From contig JBHGNT010000006.1 in NCBI GenBank assembly GCA_043228905.1, positions 13,826,001 to 13,890,000 of the forward strand: DNA of 64,000 nt. Direction: 5' to 3'. This DNA is from Azolla caroliniana (lineage: Eukaryota > Polypodiophyta). The notes under the pieces were generated by a model that was not told where the DNA came from, did no database searches, and saw only the letters and a list, made by a program, of their open reading frames with translations. How positions within the stretch are numbered: the first letter of the stretch is position 1; every line of letters starts with the position of its first letter. Both the position numbers and the translations under genes were made by a program. Shown in pieces: positions 1-10,690 of this stretch.

Positions 1-853
1 TTAGTGGTCTATCTAAGGTAATTGGTGTTAGTAGAAAAAGTGTGTACAATACATTGAACCGGATAGTTTCCTCGGGTGAAGGAACTAGTTTCCTAAAGCT
101 AACAACAAGATGTAAGCCAATGACACCCATAACATAAGAAATGAAGGATATAATCACAATATTTTGGACTAATGAGAGTAGGGTTTCACCCAATACGAAG
201 GATTTATGCAGGAAACGTGTTGGAAGGAGTCAATACGAGCATCCCATTCATCTTCTTGATGTACCTCAAGTATTTACATTTATGTCGACATTTGTTTCCA
301 CTTTTGTGCTTAGTTAGTTAGCTTATTAGCTACCTCCGAATATGATCATATCCGAATAGCTAATTACCTACCTCAAAATATGACCATAGCTAACTAGCTA
401 CCAGTAATAGGTAATTATCTCCCTAAGAATATCGAACGTAGCTATTCAACCACCAGAATAGCTAATTAGCTACCATTCATAGCTATTTAGCTACCACATT
501 AGCTAATTAGCTGCCAATGACAATAGCTAATTAGCTACTAGAGTAGCTAATTAGCAGCTTATGACTATAGCTAATTAACTACCAGAATTGCTATTCCCCT
601 ACTAGAATAGCTACTGTACTAAACTATGGTAGTTACAGCTTGGAATAGATAATCTACTAATAATATACTAAGATATAGATAACATTAGAATGTTGATTAA
701 TATATAACGCTTGACTATATACAAGAGGTGAAGAGTTAGAATCTTGACATGACTGTTGTCATGTCCGATTTGGGCCTAGTTGATCGGTCTTCACCCAATC
801 CAACTCTCGGCTTGTTCAGCTTATCCAGCCCATGTTGGGCTTGCTTCTCAACA
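1..853 (-). repeat. Partial Copia-type LTR, AT-rich, with AGCTAATTAGCTACC-type internal repeats
   Basis: No coding region is visible. From about 305 to 645 variants of AGCTAATTAGCTACC recur many times. The right end reads CTCAACA followed by CTCCCCCTCAAGCTCAACT. Read on the minus strand, that is a polypurine tract followed by TGTTGAG, the usual 3' LTR junction of the Copia elements in this window. I infer a minus-strand Copia 3' LTR that runs off the left edge of the window. The first 300 bases contain nothing I recognise. Confidence 0.4.
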
Positions 854-1375
854 CTCCCCCTCAAGCTCAACTTGAGGATCCTTCTGCTTTATCGGTTCCT
901 TGCTTCGGCTCCTCTTGGCATCTTCACGCCTTGCTCTCGCTCCTTGTCCCACGTTGCACAACCCCTCCAGTCCAATGTTGCTCGACCCGTCCGATTCTGC
1001 ACACCTCGACCCATTTGGTCGGCTTAACTCCTCATCAGGCTCTTCTCAGCTCCGTCGATGTCGTGGCATTGGCACCCTCCAACCCACCTACTCCTTCGTT
1101 TTGGTATCAGGTTTGGCTGCCTTTTCGTCTGCTTGGCCTCCATATGATTCAGCTCGTGCGAATCAATGCACTCGACTGAATTGGTTGTCTCTGATTCATT
1201 CCCGCTCTTGTTTGAATTGGCTATCTCCAATTCTTCCTCATTCAGGCCCTTGACCATGTCTGACCATGTCCTGGTCCTAGCCTTTTTCTTAAGCTTGGAT
1301 TGATCCTTCTTGACTCTACCGTGTTTGCCACCTGTTCTGGTTCAAATGAGATGTTTCGACTACCTGTGTTGGAAG
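854..1375 (-). other. 3' non-coding tail of a Copia element
   Basis: It starts with the polypurine-tract complement (854-872). The following sequence resembles the spacer between RNase H and polypurine tract in Copia E (16131-16599) and the fragment at 55895-56483, for example a shared stretch like TTGGCATC...GCCTTGCTCTCGCTCCT. No RNase H or other domain is readable. The short ORFs here look like chance openings in GC-rich non-coding sequence. The junction with the Gypsy fragment to the right lies near 1260-1375 and is not sharply defined. Confidence 0.4.
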
Positions 1376-1682
1376 ACTGTAGGGGCATTGGTGAGACCGA
1401 ATGGCATCACCTTGTACTCTAAATGCTCATAGCGCATCTGAAACGCTATTTTCCACTCATCCCCGTGCTTGATGCGCACTAGATTATAGACATGCCGAAC
1501 GTCTATTTTGGAGAAGATACGCCCGGTTCGGAGTCAATTGAGGAGCGTTGGAATTAAGGGCAAGGGAACACGATTATGCATTGTAACTTTGTTGAGACCT
1601 TGATAATCCACACATAGGCGTAATGAGGCATCCTTCTTCTTCACAAATAAGATTGGGGTCCCGATCGGCGACCTCCGGATGG
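1376..1682 (-). pseudogene. Ty3/Gypsy reverse transcriptase fragment
   Basis: The minus strand reads in order [30 protein letters not shown], then after a small break [19 protein letters not shown] and [11 protein letters not shown]. These are the N-terminal finger and palm blocks of a Gypsy RT of the chromovirus-like sort, different from Gypsy G, H and J in this window. Frame breaks occur between the blocks. The fragment is cut on its right by the Copia A insertion. Only about 100 residues survive, so it is a relic without function. Confidence 0.7.
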
Positions 1683-1687
1683 AAGAG

Positions 1688-2062
1688 TGTTACAAATGCG
1701 CTATGGCTCTTCTAAGTGCACAACGGATCGTTAGTGTGTTCAAGAGAGAAAGGAAAAGGGGAAGGAGACTCACCTTTGTGGCAGCCCAAAAACGTTCTGT
1801 TTCATTACACAGAAAAAACCTCTCTCGTTTGTTTTCTTACTTTTCTTCTTACTTCACTATCATACTCACTCTTACTTTTTTACCTAAGTATATAAATCAC
1901 TTACATATTCAGCTAATTAGTTGTGAGTAGCTAAATAGTTGTGGATAGCTAAATAGTTGTTTTACCTATATGTCCAATAGTAGCTAGCTTCCTTATAGCT
2001 ACTATAGACGATCTCGGTTACCAATAAGCATCGATTGCTTTTGTTGAGTTTGTTTCTTAACA
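1688..2062 (-). repeat. Copia A 3' LTR
   Basis: This 375-bp repeat begins TGTTACAAA and ends TTCTTAACA on the plus strand, so it has TG...CA ends on the minus strand. It matches 4532-4908 along its length, including the GTGTTCAAGAGAGAAAGGAAA block and the GCTAAATAGTTGT repeats. A C-rich block at 2063-2081 (polypurine tract complement) adjoins it. Confidence 0.9.
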
Positions 2063-2329
2063 CTCCCCCCAAGCCCAACTTATCCATTCTTGACATCATC
2101 TTCAATCTTCTTCTTTTCAAGATTTCCAGCCATCATATAAATGTTTATAACTCCAATCATGTCCCTAAATTATGTATGTTTTTCTATGCTCAGTCCCTTC
2201 GTAAGAATGTCAGCCACTTGCTAATTTGTACTCACATACAATAGATCTACTTCTATATCAATCATTTTCTCTCTAACAAAGTGATAATGCACTTCAATGT
2301 GCTTTGTTCTTGTATGGTTTTTGCGAGCT

Positions 2330-2664
2330 AAATGCAGCTCATATTGTCACACCAAATTGTGATTGCACCATCTATATACTCTCACAAATCAGCAAGCAAT
2401 CTTTTGATCCATACTTCTTCACAAGTCACTATTGCAACTCCTCGATATTTAGCTTCAGTACTTGATAATGCAACAGTACCTTGGTTCTTGCTACTCAATG
2501 AAATAGTTGCACTTCCCAATGTAAACATATATCCACTCGTGGATCTTCTATCAGTTTAGCTTCCAGCCCAATCAACGTCTGTACATCCTTCCAATTTTAT
2601 GTCCAAATCATCCCTGTAAAACAGTCCATAGTTCTAGGTAGCTTATATATACTTCAAGATTCTT
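2330..2664 (-). pseudogene. Copia A RNase H relic
   Basis: Minus-strand blocks correspond to RNase H of Copia elements: a TDVDWAG-like block, [35 protein letters not shown] and then IWCDNMS. Stops and frameshifts are frequent. It joins RT directly, because the segment that should hold YVDD and the RT thumb is missing. Confidence 0.75.
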
Positions 2665-3282
2665 CTAATGCAATCCAAATGTGGCTTTGTTGGTTGTTGC
2701 AGATGGATCAACCTTTGACATTTTGAAAGCAATTTTTTTCAGAGATTCTGAAAGTTCTTTGTGCCATGCTCTTGGTGCTTGTTTCAGTCCATAGAGAGCC
2801 TTTTTCAGCTTACAAACATATTCTAGATGCTTCTTATCTTCAAATCTTGGTGGTTGACACATGTACACTTCCTCTTCTAAGTGGCCATGTAAAAAGGCAT
2901 ATTCTACATCCATATGGTGCAGAACCCATCTTTTGGCTACACTTACAACAAGTAGTGTCCTCAAGGTTGCCATTTTTGCAACCGGTGCAAATGTCTCATC
3001 ATAATGAATTCCTTGCATTTGGACATATCCCTTTGCAACAAGTCTTGCTTTATGTCTACTTACATTCCCATTGGAATTATGCTTTGTTTTGTAGACCCAT
3101 TTGCAACCTACCACATTTTTTCCTTTTGGCAACTTTACCAAATCCCATGTTTTATTTTCAGCCAATGCATTTATTTCGTCTTGCATTGCATTCACCCATT
3201 TCTTCTCAGCTTTTGCTTCTTCATAACTATTTGGATTAGGGATTTGTACCACTTTAGACATATATGCATAATGCATAGCCAT
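2665..3282 (-). pseudogene. Copia A reverse transcriptase, truncated
   Basis: The 205-residue reading frame holds [66 protein letters not shown] and [15 protein letters not shown], the canonical Copia RT N-terminal blocks. It stops shortly after FKMSKVDP and runs into sequence that belongs downstream of the active site. The catalytic YVDD block has been deleted, so no functional RT can be made. Confidence 0.9.
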
Positions 3283-3580
3283 TTATGTATCATAACCAAA
3301 TCTTTCAATAGTTTTTTTCTCTCTATTTGATCTTCTCAGTTTCTGATTTCCATCATTCATTGCTTTTTCAACACCAGGGATTTTCAAGACTCGTATACCC
3401 ATCTCATCATCCAATGATAATCTACATCTTCCATGTTTGTAGATTCTTCATAAAACATTTCATATTGTGGCATCTTCTATTTACCCTTTTTATCATCATA
3501 TTTTTTATATCTTGCATTCTTTCCACTCCAAGCATTTGAATCAAATTTACTACCTAAGTTTTCCGGTGGTCCGGTACATG

Positions 3581-4336
3581 CTATTTATGTTGGACATTGT
3601 CTCTGTCTTCATTAATTTTTGCATCTTGTTTTGGGTCGTGCCAACTACCCAACTCATCAAATATTACATCACAACTTAATACAATCTTTTTTGTCAAAAG
3701 GTTATAACATTTATACCCTTTTTGCTCCACCCAATATACCACAAAAACACGTTTTTCAGCTTTTGGATCAAGCTTACTTCTTACTTCAGCAGGTACATGA
3801 ACATAAGCAATGCATCCAAACATTTTTAAGTGTCCTAAACTAGGTTTCCTACCATAGAAACATTCTTTAGGAGTTACTACATGTACTCCAGATGTTATGC
3901 ATCTATTTAGAATATAGTTTGTTGTATTTACAACTTTAGCCCAGTAATACAATGACATATTTTTTTCAGTTATCAAAGCTCTTGCTATGTTTACTAGAGT
4001 TTTATTTTTTCTCTCAACCACTCCATTTTGTTGTAGAGTATATCTACATGTGAACTGTCTCCTTATCCCTTGATTGCATAGGAAATTACAAAATTCATTT
4101 GAGAAGTATTCTCCTCCTCCATCAGACCTTAAGCATTTTATTCTAATCTTGGCTTGCTTTTCGACCATGCATTTGAACTTACGAAAGAAATCAAATACTT
4201 CACTCTTCTCTCTCAAGAAGTAAACGCATGTTTTCCTTGAGCAATCATCAATGAATGTTACATAAAACCTACGGCCACCAATTGCGGCATTTTTTGTAGG
4301 TCCCCCCATACATCTGTATGTACCAAATCCACGCAA
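3581..4336 (-). pseudogene. Copia A integrase core and linker
   Basis: This 251-residue frame starts inside the integrase core. FYVTFIDDCSRKT holds the first Asp, CLRSDGGGEYFSNEF the second, and QQNGVVERKNKTL the Glu. It continues through the C-terminal domain (GHLKMFGCIAYVHVP, DELGSWHDP). The zinc-binding head, protease and gag are missing. Upstream (4337-4531) only untranslated leader remains before the primer-binding site. The core triad is intact, but the protein is headless. Confidence 0.88.
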
Positions 4337-4531
4337 GGAAAAAAAAAATTATCCAATTTTTATGTAACTATTTGGCTTCCATTTTCAGCATCCATCTCTC
4401 TTTCAATTTAGGGCTTTAGCTACAATTAACTCCAACAAGAACCTCTCTAATTAAGATAAAAAAATGGAGAAATTTTCTCAGATTTGTACTGTCTATTTTT
4501 CTTTATGAGCAACGTTGCTCTCATAATACCA

Positions 4532-4908
4532 TGTTACAAAGGCACTACAACTCTTCTTAATGCAAAATGGATTGTGATGTGTTGGATCATTAGTGTGTTC
4601 AAGAGAGAAAGGAAAGGGGGGAAGGAGACTCACCTCTGTAGCAGCCCAAAAACATTATGTTTCATTACTTTTCTTCTTATTTCACTCTCATACTCACTCG
4701 TACTTTTTTACCTAAGTATATAAATCAGTTACATATTCAGCTAATTAACTGTCAGTAAGTAATTAGTTGTCAGTAGCTAAATAGTTGTGGATAGCTAAAT
4801 AATTGTTTTACCTATATGTCCAATAGTAGCTAGCTTCCTAATAGCTACTGTAGAAGATCTTGGTTACCAATACGCATCACATGCTTTTGTTGAGCTTTTT
4901 TCTTAACA
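4532..4908 (-). repeat. Copia A 5' LTR
   Basis: This 377-bp LTR has TGTTAC...TTAACA ends and is the partner of 1688-2062. The minus-strand sequence just inside it reads TGGTATTATGAG, an initiator-Met-like primer-binding site with substitutions. The TSD AAGAG follows at 4909-4913. Confidence 0.9.
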
Positions 4909-4913
4909 AAGAG

Positions 4914-5439
4914 CACGGGTCAAATCATATGGAGGCAATAGGAAACTCAAATGTCCCCGGAATCGGCCGAATCCGATTGGGTTATATTTGTAAATAGCCT
5001 ACATGTGCCCATTGTGACTATATTTATAAATAGTCATTTAAGTGTATGAGTATAAATATAGTTAGTGCAAGTAGTTAGAGGTATGTATGATCATTGTTAT
5101 TGTTGAAAAGTTACAGTAGGTAGTTGCCTCTGGAACTAGGAGAGGGAGTAAGAGAGTGAGAGTGAGTGAGTGTGAGTGACCTCTCCATAGCTGCACGTGA
5201 GAAGAAAAAGGGCCATTCCCTTGCCGGTTTCTTCTTGTATTCCTCTTCTTCTATAGTGATATAGTTCGTAGTTCATTGACTCCCATGCTTTTTCCCCCTT
5301 TTCATGGTTTTCCACATTAAATATTTTGTCTCTCTGTACTTGTGTTTTTTTGTGTGTGTCTACGCACTATCGGTCTCGATCTTTGCACCCTCATATGCAT
5401 ACGTAGAAACCGGTTGTGGTCGGTTGATTCTCAACAAAC
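4914..5439 (+). repeat. Copia B 5' LTR region
   Basis: No ORF fits a domain. The stretch contains a TATA-like TATAAATATAG near 5051 and ends CTCAACAAAC just before TGGTATCAAAG (5440), a canonical Copia primer-binding site. I read it as the 5' LTR of Copia B plus unassigned sequence on its left. The LTR start cannot be fixed, because no second LTR of Copia B survives in the window. Confidence 0.55.
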
Positions 5440-6440
5440 TGGTATCAAAGAAATGGAAGACTCATTTGGCGGCATGTTCAAACAAACTTGCTCCAACTAA
5501 TATGACAAGATCAAGCCAAACAAGATCGATGTGTTGACTTGGGAGGTCATGCATCTGAATGCGGCCACATACATAAAGTGTTTGGTAGACATGAGTCTAC
5601 AACTTCAATGAGGAAAACAAGGCAGATGTCCTTTGGGAGAATATTGCCATTATGTTCGAAAACAAGAATGTCGTCAACAAAGTTTTAGTGTTCAGGAAGA
5701 TCGTGAGACTCCAGTATCAGGATGACTCCAACATGGCGGAGTACTTGAATGCCTTCTAGGGACTAATCAACTAAACCACCTCTCTAGAAGTACCTCTAGC
5801 TGACGAGGTATTAGCATTATTGTTGTTGGGATCCCTTCCGAATAGCTGAGAGACACTCGTTGTCCTATTAGGCAATCCTAGAACGGAAGGGAAGCATTTA
5901 TCCCTAGAGAAGGTGAAGTCAAGGTTGCTGAATGAGGAAGCTCGTTGAAAGGACAAAGAGTCTGTGACCAACCCAAAGGTTGTCATCATAGAAGGTGAAA
6001 TGAACCGAGGAAGAGGCCAAAATAGAAGTCCCTAGAACCAGGAGAAGTCGGGGATGAGGTCGAAGTCAAGGGAGAGGCCCACTTGCTTCTATTGTGGGAA
6101 GCCGGGCCACTTCCAGAAAAATTGCCGATGCTACCAGAAGGAGAAAGGGGGAGTTGATGGTGTAGAGCCGAAGAAAATCCCGGACAGAAAGAACACCTCT
6201 GTAGTCGTCGTGAGTGAAGAGGAGTTGTTGTTCATTACTGAACAAAATGAAGTCAATCTTGCCGACAAAGAATCGACATGGGTAGTCGATTCAAGTGCAT
6301 CCTTTCACCTAGCCCCCAATAGAAGATGCTTCTCATCATACACAGCCGGTGATCATGGTTGTGTGAAAACGGGAAATGAAGGACCATACCGAAACTTTGG
6401 GGTTCCAATTGGTGTTAAAGGATGTCTGACAAGTTTCTAA
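5440..6440 (+). pseudogene. Copia B gag and protease relic
   Basis: After the primer-binding site, a gag-like frame begins at the ATG near 5452 but is broken by several stops. At 6054-6440 a clean stretch holds a CCHC zinc knuckle (CFYCGKPGHFQKNC) and then the protease block STWVVDSSASFHLAP, where the usual DSGAS has become DSSAS. This order matches Copia gag-PR. The broken frames make it a pseudogene. Confidence 0.8.
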
Positions 6441-6513
6441 AGTTCAGCTTAATATGATATAAGTCGGTCGGGTGGATGACAAAGGCTACACGGTAAGCAT
6501 CTAGAACAATGTC

Positions 6514-7616
6514 ATGAAGTTCTACAAGGGAAGCTTGATTGTGGCTCAAGCCCAAAAAACCAACACATTGTATCTAATGCATGTCCGAATATGTCAGGGG
6601 GAAGTGAACGTGGCAGCCGACACTATCGGTGAGTTGTGGCACAAGAGGTTGTGTCACATCAGTGAGAAGGGAATGCGGAGACTTGCCAAGATAACCTCAT
6701 TCCAGAGATGAAAAACATGCAACTTGAGAATTGCACCAATTGCTTGGCCGGCAAGAAAACTTAACCTCCTTCCGAACAAGGAAGAGTATGTCATTGTAAC
6801 TCGTGCCTATGGATGTATACTACGTAGACACTAACTCACATGCCGGTTCACAATATTTTGTGACCTTCATTGATGACTGTAGTCAGAAGTTATGGGCTTC
6901 CGTATTGAAGACCAAGGACCAGGTGTGGTTGGTCTTCAAGGAGTTCCAAGTGAGAGCTGAAAGAGAAACCGATCGAATATTGAAAGCGGTCTCATCGGAT
7001 AATGGAGGTGAGTACCGAGGATAGTTTGAACAGTACTGTCGGTCAAAGGGAAATTGACTCCAATATACTATGCTGAAAATGCCAGAACTCAACGGGTTGG
7101 CCGAGAGGATGAACTAGACCATTATGGAGAAGGTTCGAAGCATGCTAGCACATGCCAACTTGTCCAACACATTCAAGGCTGAGGCGTTGATGACAATAGT
7201 GTATGTGATAAATAGATCACCCTCAGCAACCCTGGACGGAGATATTCCATAGAGAGTGTGGACCATGCAAAGACCTGTCATATCGACACCTAAGGATGTT
7301 CGGATGTCTTCCCTACGTGCATGTTGCTAAGGACTAGAGGGGTAAACTCAATCTGAAAACTCGGCCATGCATATTTCTTGCATACGGCGACGACGAATTC
7401 AGCTATTGGCTATGGGAATTAGCCAAGAAGAAAGTGATCTAGAGCTGAGATGTTGTCTTTATGGAAGAAAAGACAATCGTCGATTGGGAGAAAGAGAAGT
7501 TGGATGCATCCTCTCAACTAGTTGGAAGTCGAAAGCCGACTGAAGAACAAAGAGAGTCAACCGAATTCGGCTCGACAGTCAGAGGTCAGTCAGAAGTCAG
7601 AGTTGGACGCGGAATT
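6514..7616 (+). pseudogene. Copia B integrase and linker, cut by Gypsy G
   Basis: ELWHKRLCHISEKGMRRL (zinc-head histidines), NCTNCLAGKK (cysteines), YFVTFIDDCSQKLW (first Asp), VSSDNGGEYRG (second Asp) and PELNGLAER (Glu) appear in order with frame breaks. The acidic linker (7500-7616) ends abruptly at the Gypsy G LTR. The linker and RT resume at 53567. Confidence 0.8.
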
Positions 7617-7827
7617 TGTTGGCCGCCTTAGACGACCAAGTGGGGAAAGTCAAAAAGAAAAGACAAAGGAACGGTTATGGCATGATAAGCGGACGGATGG
7701 GGCTGTAGCGACATAATGAGGGAATAGTAGAACCCGTAGCGTTTTGTATATGAGTAATGGTTCACATGTCAAGCGTAACCGACCATGACCCTGTATAAAA
7801 TGGGCATGGAAAACTTGTAATAGCGAG
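7617..7827 (+). repeat. Gypsy G 5' LTR, first part
   Basis: It starts TGTTGGCCGCC and matches 53054 onward (shared AAGAAAAGACAAAG, CATGACCCTG/A-TATA-AAA). It is interrupted by Copia C after GCGAG (7823-7827) and continues at 13504. A TATAAAATGGG box at about 7794 is a plausible LTR promoter element. Confidence 0.85.
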
Positions 7828-8210
7828 TGTTGAGAATCAAGCTCAACTTGGTCTAGTGTGTGAACTCACCTTGAGAGTGAATAGACACTCCAACGGTCAA
7901 GAGTCACCACTATGTCACCACTTTGTATTCTAGCATTTAGTATGAGTCATAGAATCATATTCTATGACACATAACTTATGAGCTTTCACATTCCCCATGC
8001 TCCATGAGTCTTGTAGTTAATGAAGAGAGAGGGTGACTATATAAAGCACCCTCCTCCCACTTTGTATGATTTTGAGTCTTTCTCCTTTGTCAATATACTT
8101 TTACCTTGCGTATTCCTTGTCTCTCTCACTCACACTCTCTCTCTCTCTCATACACACACATAACTCATATCTCTTCCACTTCACAAGAATCCATCTCTTG
8201 ATTCTTTACA
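7828..8210 (+). repeat. Copia C 5' LTR
   Basis: It has TGTTGAGAATC...TTCTTTACA ends and 383 bp. It contains GACTATATAAAGCACC (near 8033), a good TATA box, and a CT microsatellite near 8125-8150. It is nearly identical to 13112-13498. Confidence 0.95.
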
Positions 8211-8375
8211 TGGTATCGGAGCGATTTGGTAGCTCGATCTAGCCCATTCGCCTCATCGTGATCGTGTGTTGTGCTCTACGCCGACGACCAAGAACCGGCT
8301 CATAGCTATCGTAGCTTCGCTACATAGCTCGCATTCGAAGAGAGAAGAAGAAGAAGAAGAAGAAGAATTGACATA

Positions 8376-9254
8376 ATGAATACTCAAATGGGGAGCGCTC
8401 TCCCTACCAAGAATTTGGATCGAAACAACTTCGCATCTTGGGAGTACAAGATGCACCAATACCTTGTCAGACAAGGCTATTGGAGCTACATCAAAGGAGT
8501 GCATGAAGACCGACCCGCCGAAGCGGCTCCCGGATACGCGACATGGGAGCAAGCCGCAAGCCACGTGATGTATTGTTTGGTGACATGTGTTCACAACCAC
8601 ATGCTCGGTTACATTCGAGAAGCCAAGACGCCGAAGGAAGCGTGGGAAAATCTACGAAAGATTTTCGCCGCCAACACGACCGCGAGGAAGCTTCAACTCC
8701 GCCAAGAGTTGAAGAACATTCAACAAAGGGACATGTCCATCACGACATACACCATGAAGATCAAGGAGCTTTGTGACTCGCTCGGCTCAATAAGCGAAGT
8801 ATAGATGATGATGAGATAGTCCAAATATGCCTCGGCGGCCTCGCACCACGGTTCGGCGCGATGCGAACCGCCGTTCTAGCACGGGAGAAATCTCCCTCCT
8901 TCTTCGAGCTCCAATCAATGCTATTGATCGAAGAAAACCACATGTGTACAAGGAGCAATGAGTCGGAAGACCACATGCTCTACACGCACTCTAATGGAGG
9001 AAGAGGGTGCGAACGAGCGAGAGGCCGATCCAACCAAGGACAAGGCGGACGAGGTCCGACCTAAGACAACAACTCCCAATTTCGGCCACAAAACGGAGGC
9101 CAACGAGGAACCTTCGCAAGAAGGGGGAGCTTCCACTCCGGCTCGAGCCGTCAAAATGCAACCGAATGAGGATATTGCGGAAAGCTCTGCCACCACGAAG
9201 AAGAGTGCCGAAAGAAGATGCGTGAATCGGCTTCCACAAGCCGACAACTCATGA
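8376..9254 (+). pseudogene. Copia C gag (UBN2-type) with zinc knuckle
   Basis: MNTQMGSALPTKNLDRNNF begins the gag, followed by YLVRQGYWSYIKGVHED, PKEAWENLRKIFAANTTAR and MSITTYTMKIKELCDSLGS, the usual Copia gag landmarks. A frameshift near 8804 moves the frame, which continues IVQICLGGLAPRFGAMRTA, an Arg/Gly-rich tract and a degenerate CCHC (near 9172-9210, CGKLCHHEEEC). The ATG at 8376 is chosen because it lies about 150 bp after the primer-binding site and opens the conserved block. Confidence 0.8.
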
Positions 9255-9377
9255 ATTACGCACACAACTCCGACTACGAAGATCGTGGAGGAATGTATGC
9301 GCACAACTCCGACCATGGCGGAATGTTCATGATGAAACAAAGAGCAACACCGACACCCATTCCCGAAAGAGCGGAAC

Positions 9378-10690
9378 GTGAGCAAAGGTCTACTCGACGT
9401 AGTCCATTCCGACGTATGGGGACCGGTGCAGACGGCTACATTCGGCGAATGCCGATATTACATGCTCTTCATCGACGACTTCTCTAGGCACACTTGGATC
9501 TACCGATGCGGCAAAAGAGCAAAGTGTTCGGACACTTCAAAATTTCAAGAATGGAGTCGAGAAAGCCATGGGTCGACATGTACGATGCCTTCGATCGGAT
9601 GGCGGCAAGGAGTACTTCTCGGACGATTTCACGACGTATCTCCGAAAGGAAGGAATTCGGCGAGAACTCACTTGCCGACACACTCCGCAACAAAACGGAG
9701 TAGCTGAGCGCAAAAATCGGCACATCCTCGAAGTAGCGCGGGCCATGATGAACGAGAAGCATATGCCCAAGTCATATTGGGCCGAAGCTGCAAATACGGC
9801 CGTCTACCTAATGAACCGGTGCACAACATCCGGTGTGCACAAGGTCACTCTGCATGAAAAACACTTCGGAAAGAGGCCGGACTTATTGCACATCCGGATA
9901 TTCGGCGCGATAGCATACGTGCACATCCCCGACGAGAAGCCTCAAAAGCTTGACCAGAAGTCGGAGAAATGTATCCTCGTAGGATACTCATTGGAGCAAA
10001 AGGGGTACAAGTGCTACAACCCCTCAACTCGAAAATCTCGAGTAAGTCGAGACGTCATTTTTGACGAGTCCGCATCCTGGTACGCACTAGAGAAAACTTC
10101 ACCTCCGCTCGACTTGAAATTTTCCGAACAAGAGATCAAGGATGAAGATCACCCTACGCGCATGATCGAAGAAAGTCCGATCACGACCCGACTGAGCGGA
10201 CCACAAGAGCCTTTGAGCGATCAAAGCACATCACGGCCTAGCCCGAAGATGGACAAAGGCAAGGCGAAAATGGCGGAATATGAAGACGATCGCTTCGACG
10301 ACGATGAATCGACTCACTCACTCGATAGTGAGTTCGGCGGCTTAGATGTACCAATCGGAGCTAAGAAAGCCCTCATCTCTAAAAATGAAAAGCTCCGCCG
10401 ATCCACTCGCGAAAAGAACCCCGTAAGCCGATTCGGCTACAACGATTATATGGCATACCATTACGCCTTTATGATGAAGGTAGCAACAGTACGGGAGCCG
10501 GAAACCTTTTCGGAAGCCGTGAAGGACCCGCGATGGATCGAAGCAATGAACGAGGAGATGCAGGCACTACGGAAGAACGAGACGTGGGATCTCATTCCCA
10601 CCTCACCAAACAAAAAGGCGATCGGATGCAGATGGATCTACAAGGTGAAGTATAACGCCGATGGCTCCGTAAACCGCTACAAAGCTTGAC
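9378..10690 (+). pseudogene. Copia C integrase and first part of RT
   Basis: The protease and integrase head are missing; gag runs within about 100 bp into VVHSDVWGPV and FIDDFSRHTWIY. After a frame change, 9568-10689 gives CLRSDGGKEYFSDDF and QQNGVAERKNRHIL (Asp and Glu), the integrase C-terminal domain, the linker and the RT start up to GSVNRYKA. A TGA at about 10687 stands where the duplicate copy has CGA (Arg). Confidence 0.88.

Larger units (their letters stand above)
1688..4908 (-). mobile_element. Copia A: internally deleted Ty1/Copia retrotransposon
   Basis: Two LTRs (1688-2062 and 4532-4908) bound a 2.5-kb interior. The 5-bp TSD AAGAG is seen at 1683-1687 and 4909-4913. On the minus strand the primer-binding site (TGGTAT...) follows the right LTR, and a purine-rich tract precedes the left LTR. 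The interior keeps integrase core, part of RT and a decayed RNase H. It lacks gag, protease, the integrase head and the YVDD part of RT. The protein sequence is of the same family as Copia D (56484-61531). It is a non-autonomous deletion derivative. Confidence 0.9.

Noticed and set aside
749-1257. Overlapping ORFs of 77-117 codons as genes
   Set aside because: They lie in all frames of a GC-rich non-coding Copia tail that also occurs, without the same ORFs, at 16131-16599 and 55895-56200.
7612-7616. A target-site duplication for Gypsy G
   Set aside because: The left flank GAATT and right flank GAGTA do not match, and the 3' LTR end is degenerate. The duplication, if any, has decayed.
8125-8150. 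CT microsatellite as a regulatory element
   Set aside because: It is an ordinary simple repeat inside the Copia C LTR that varies in length between its two LTRs.
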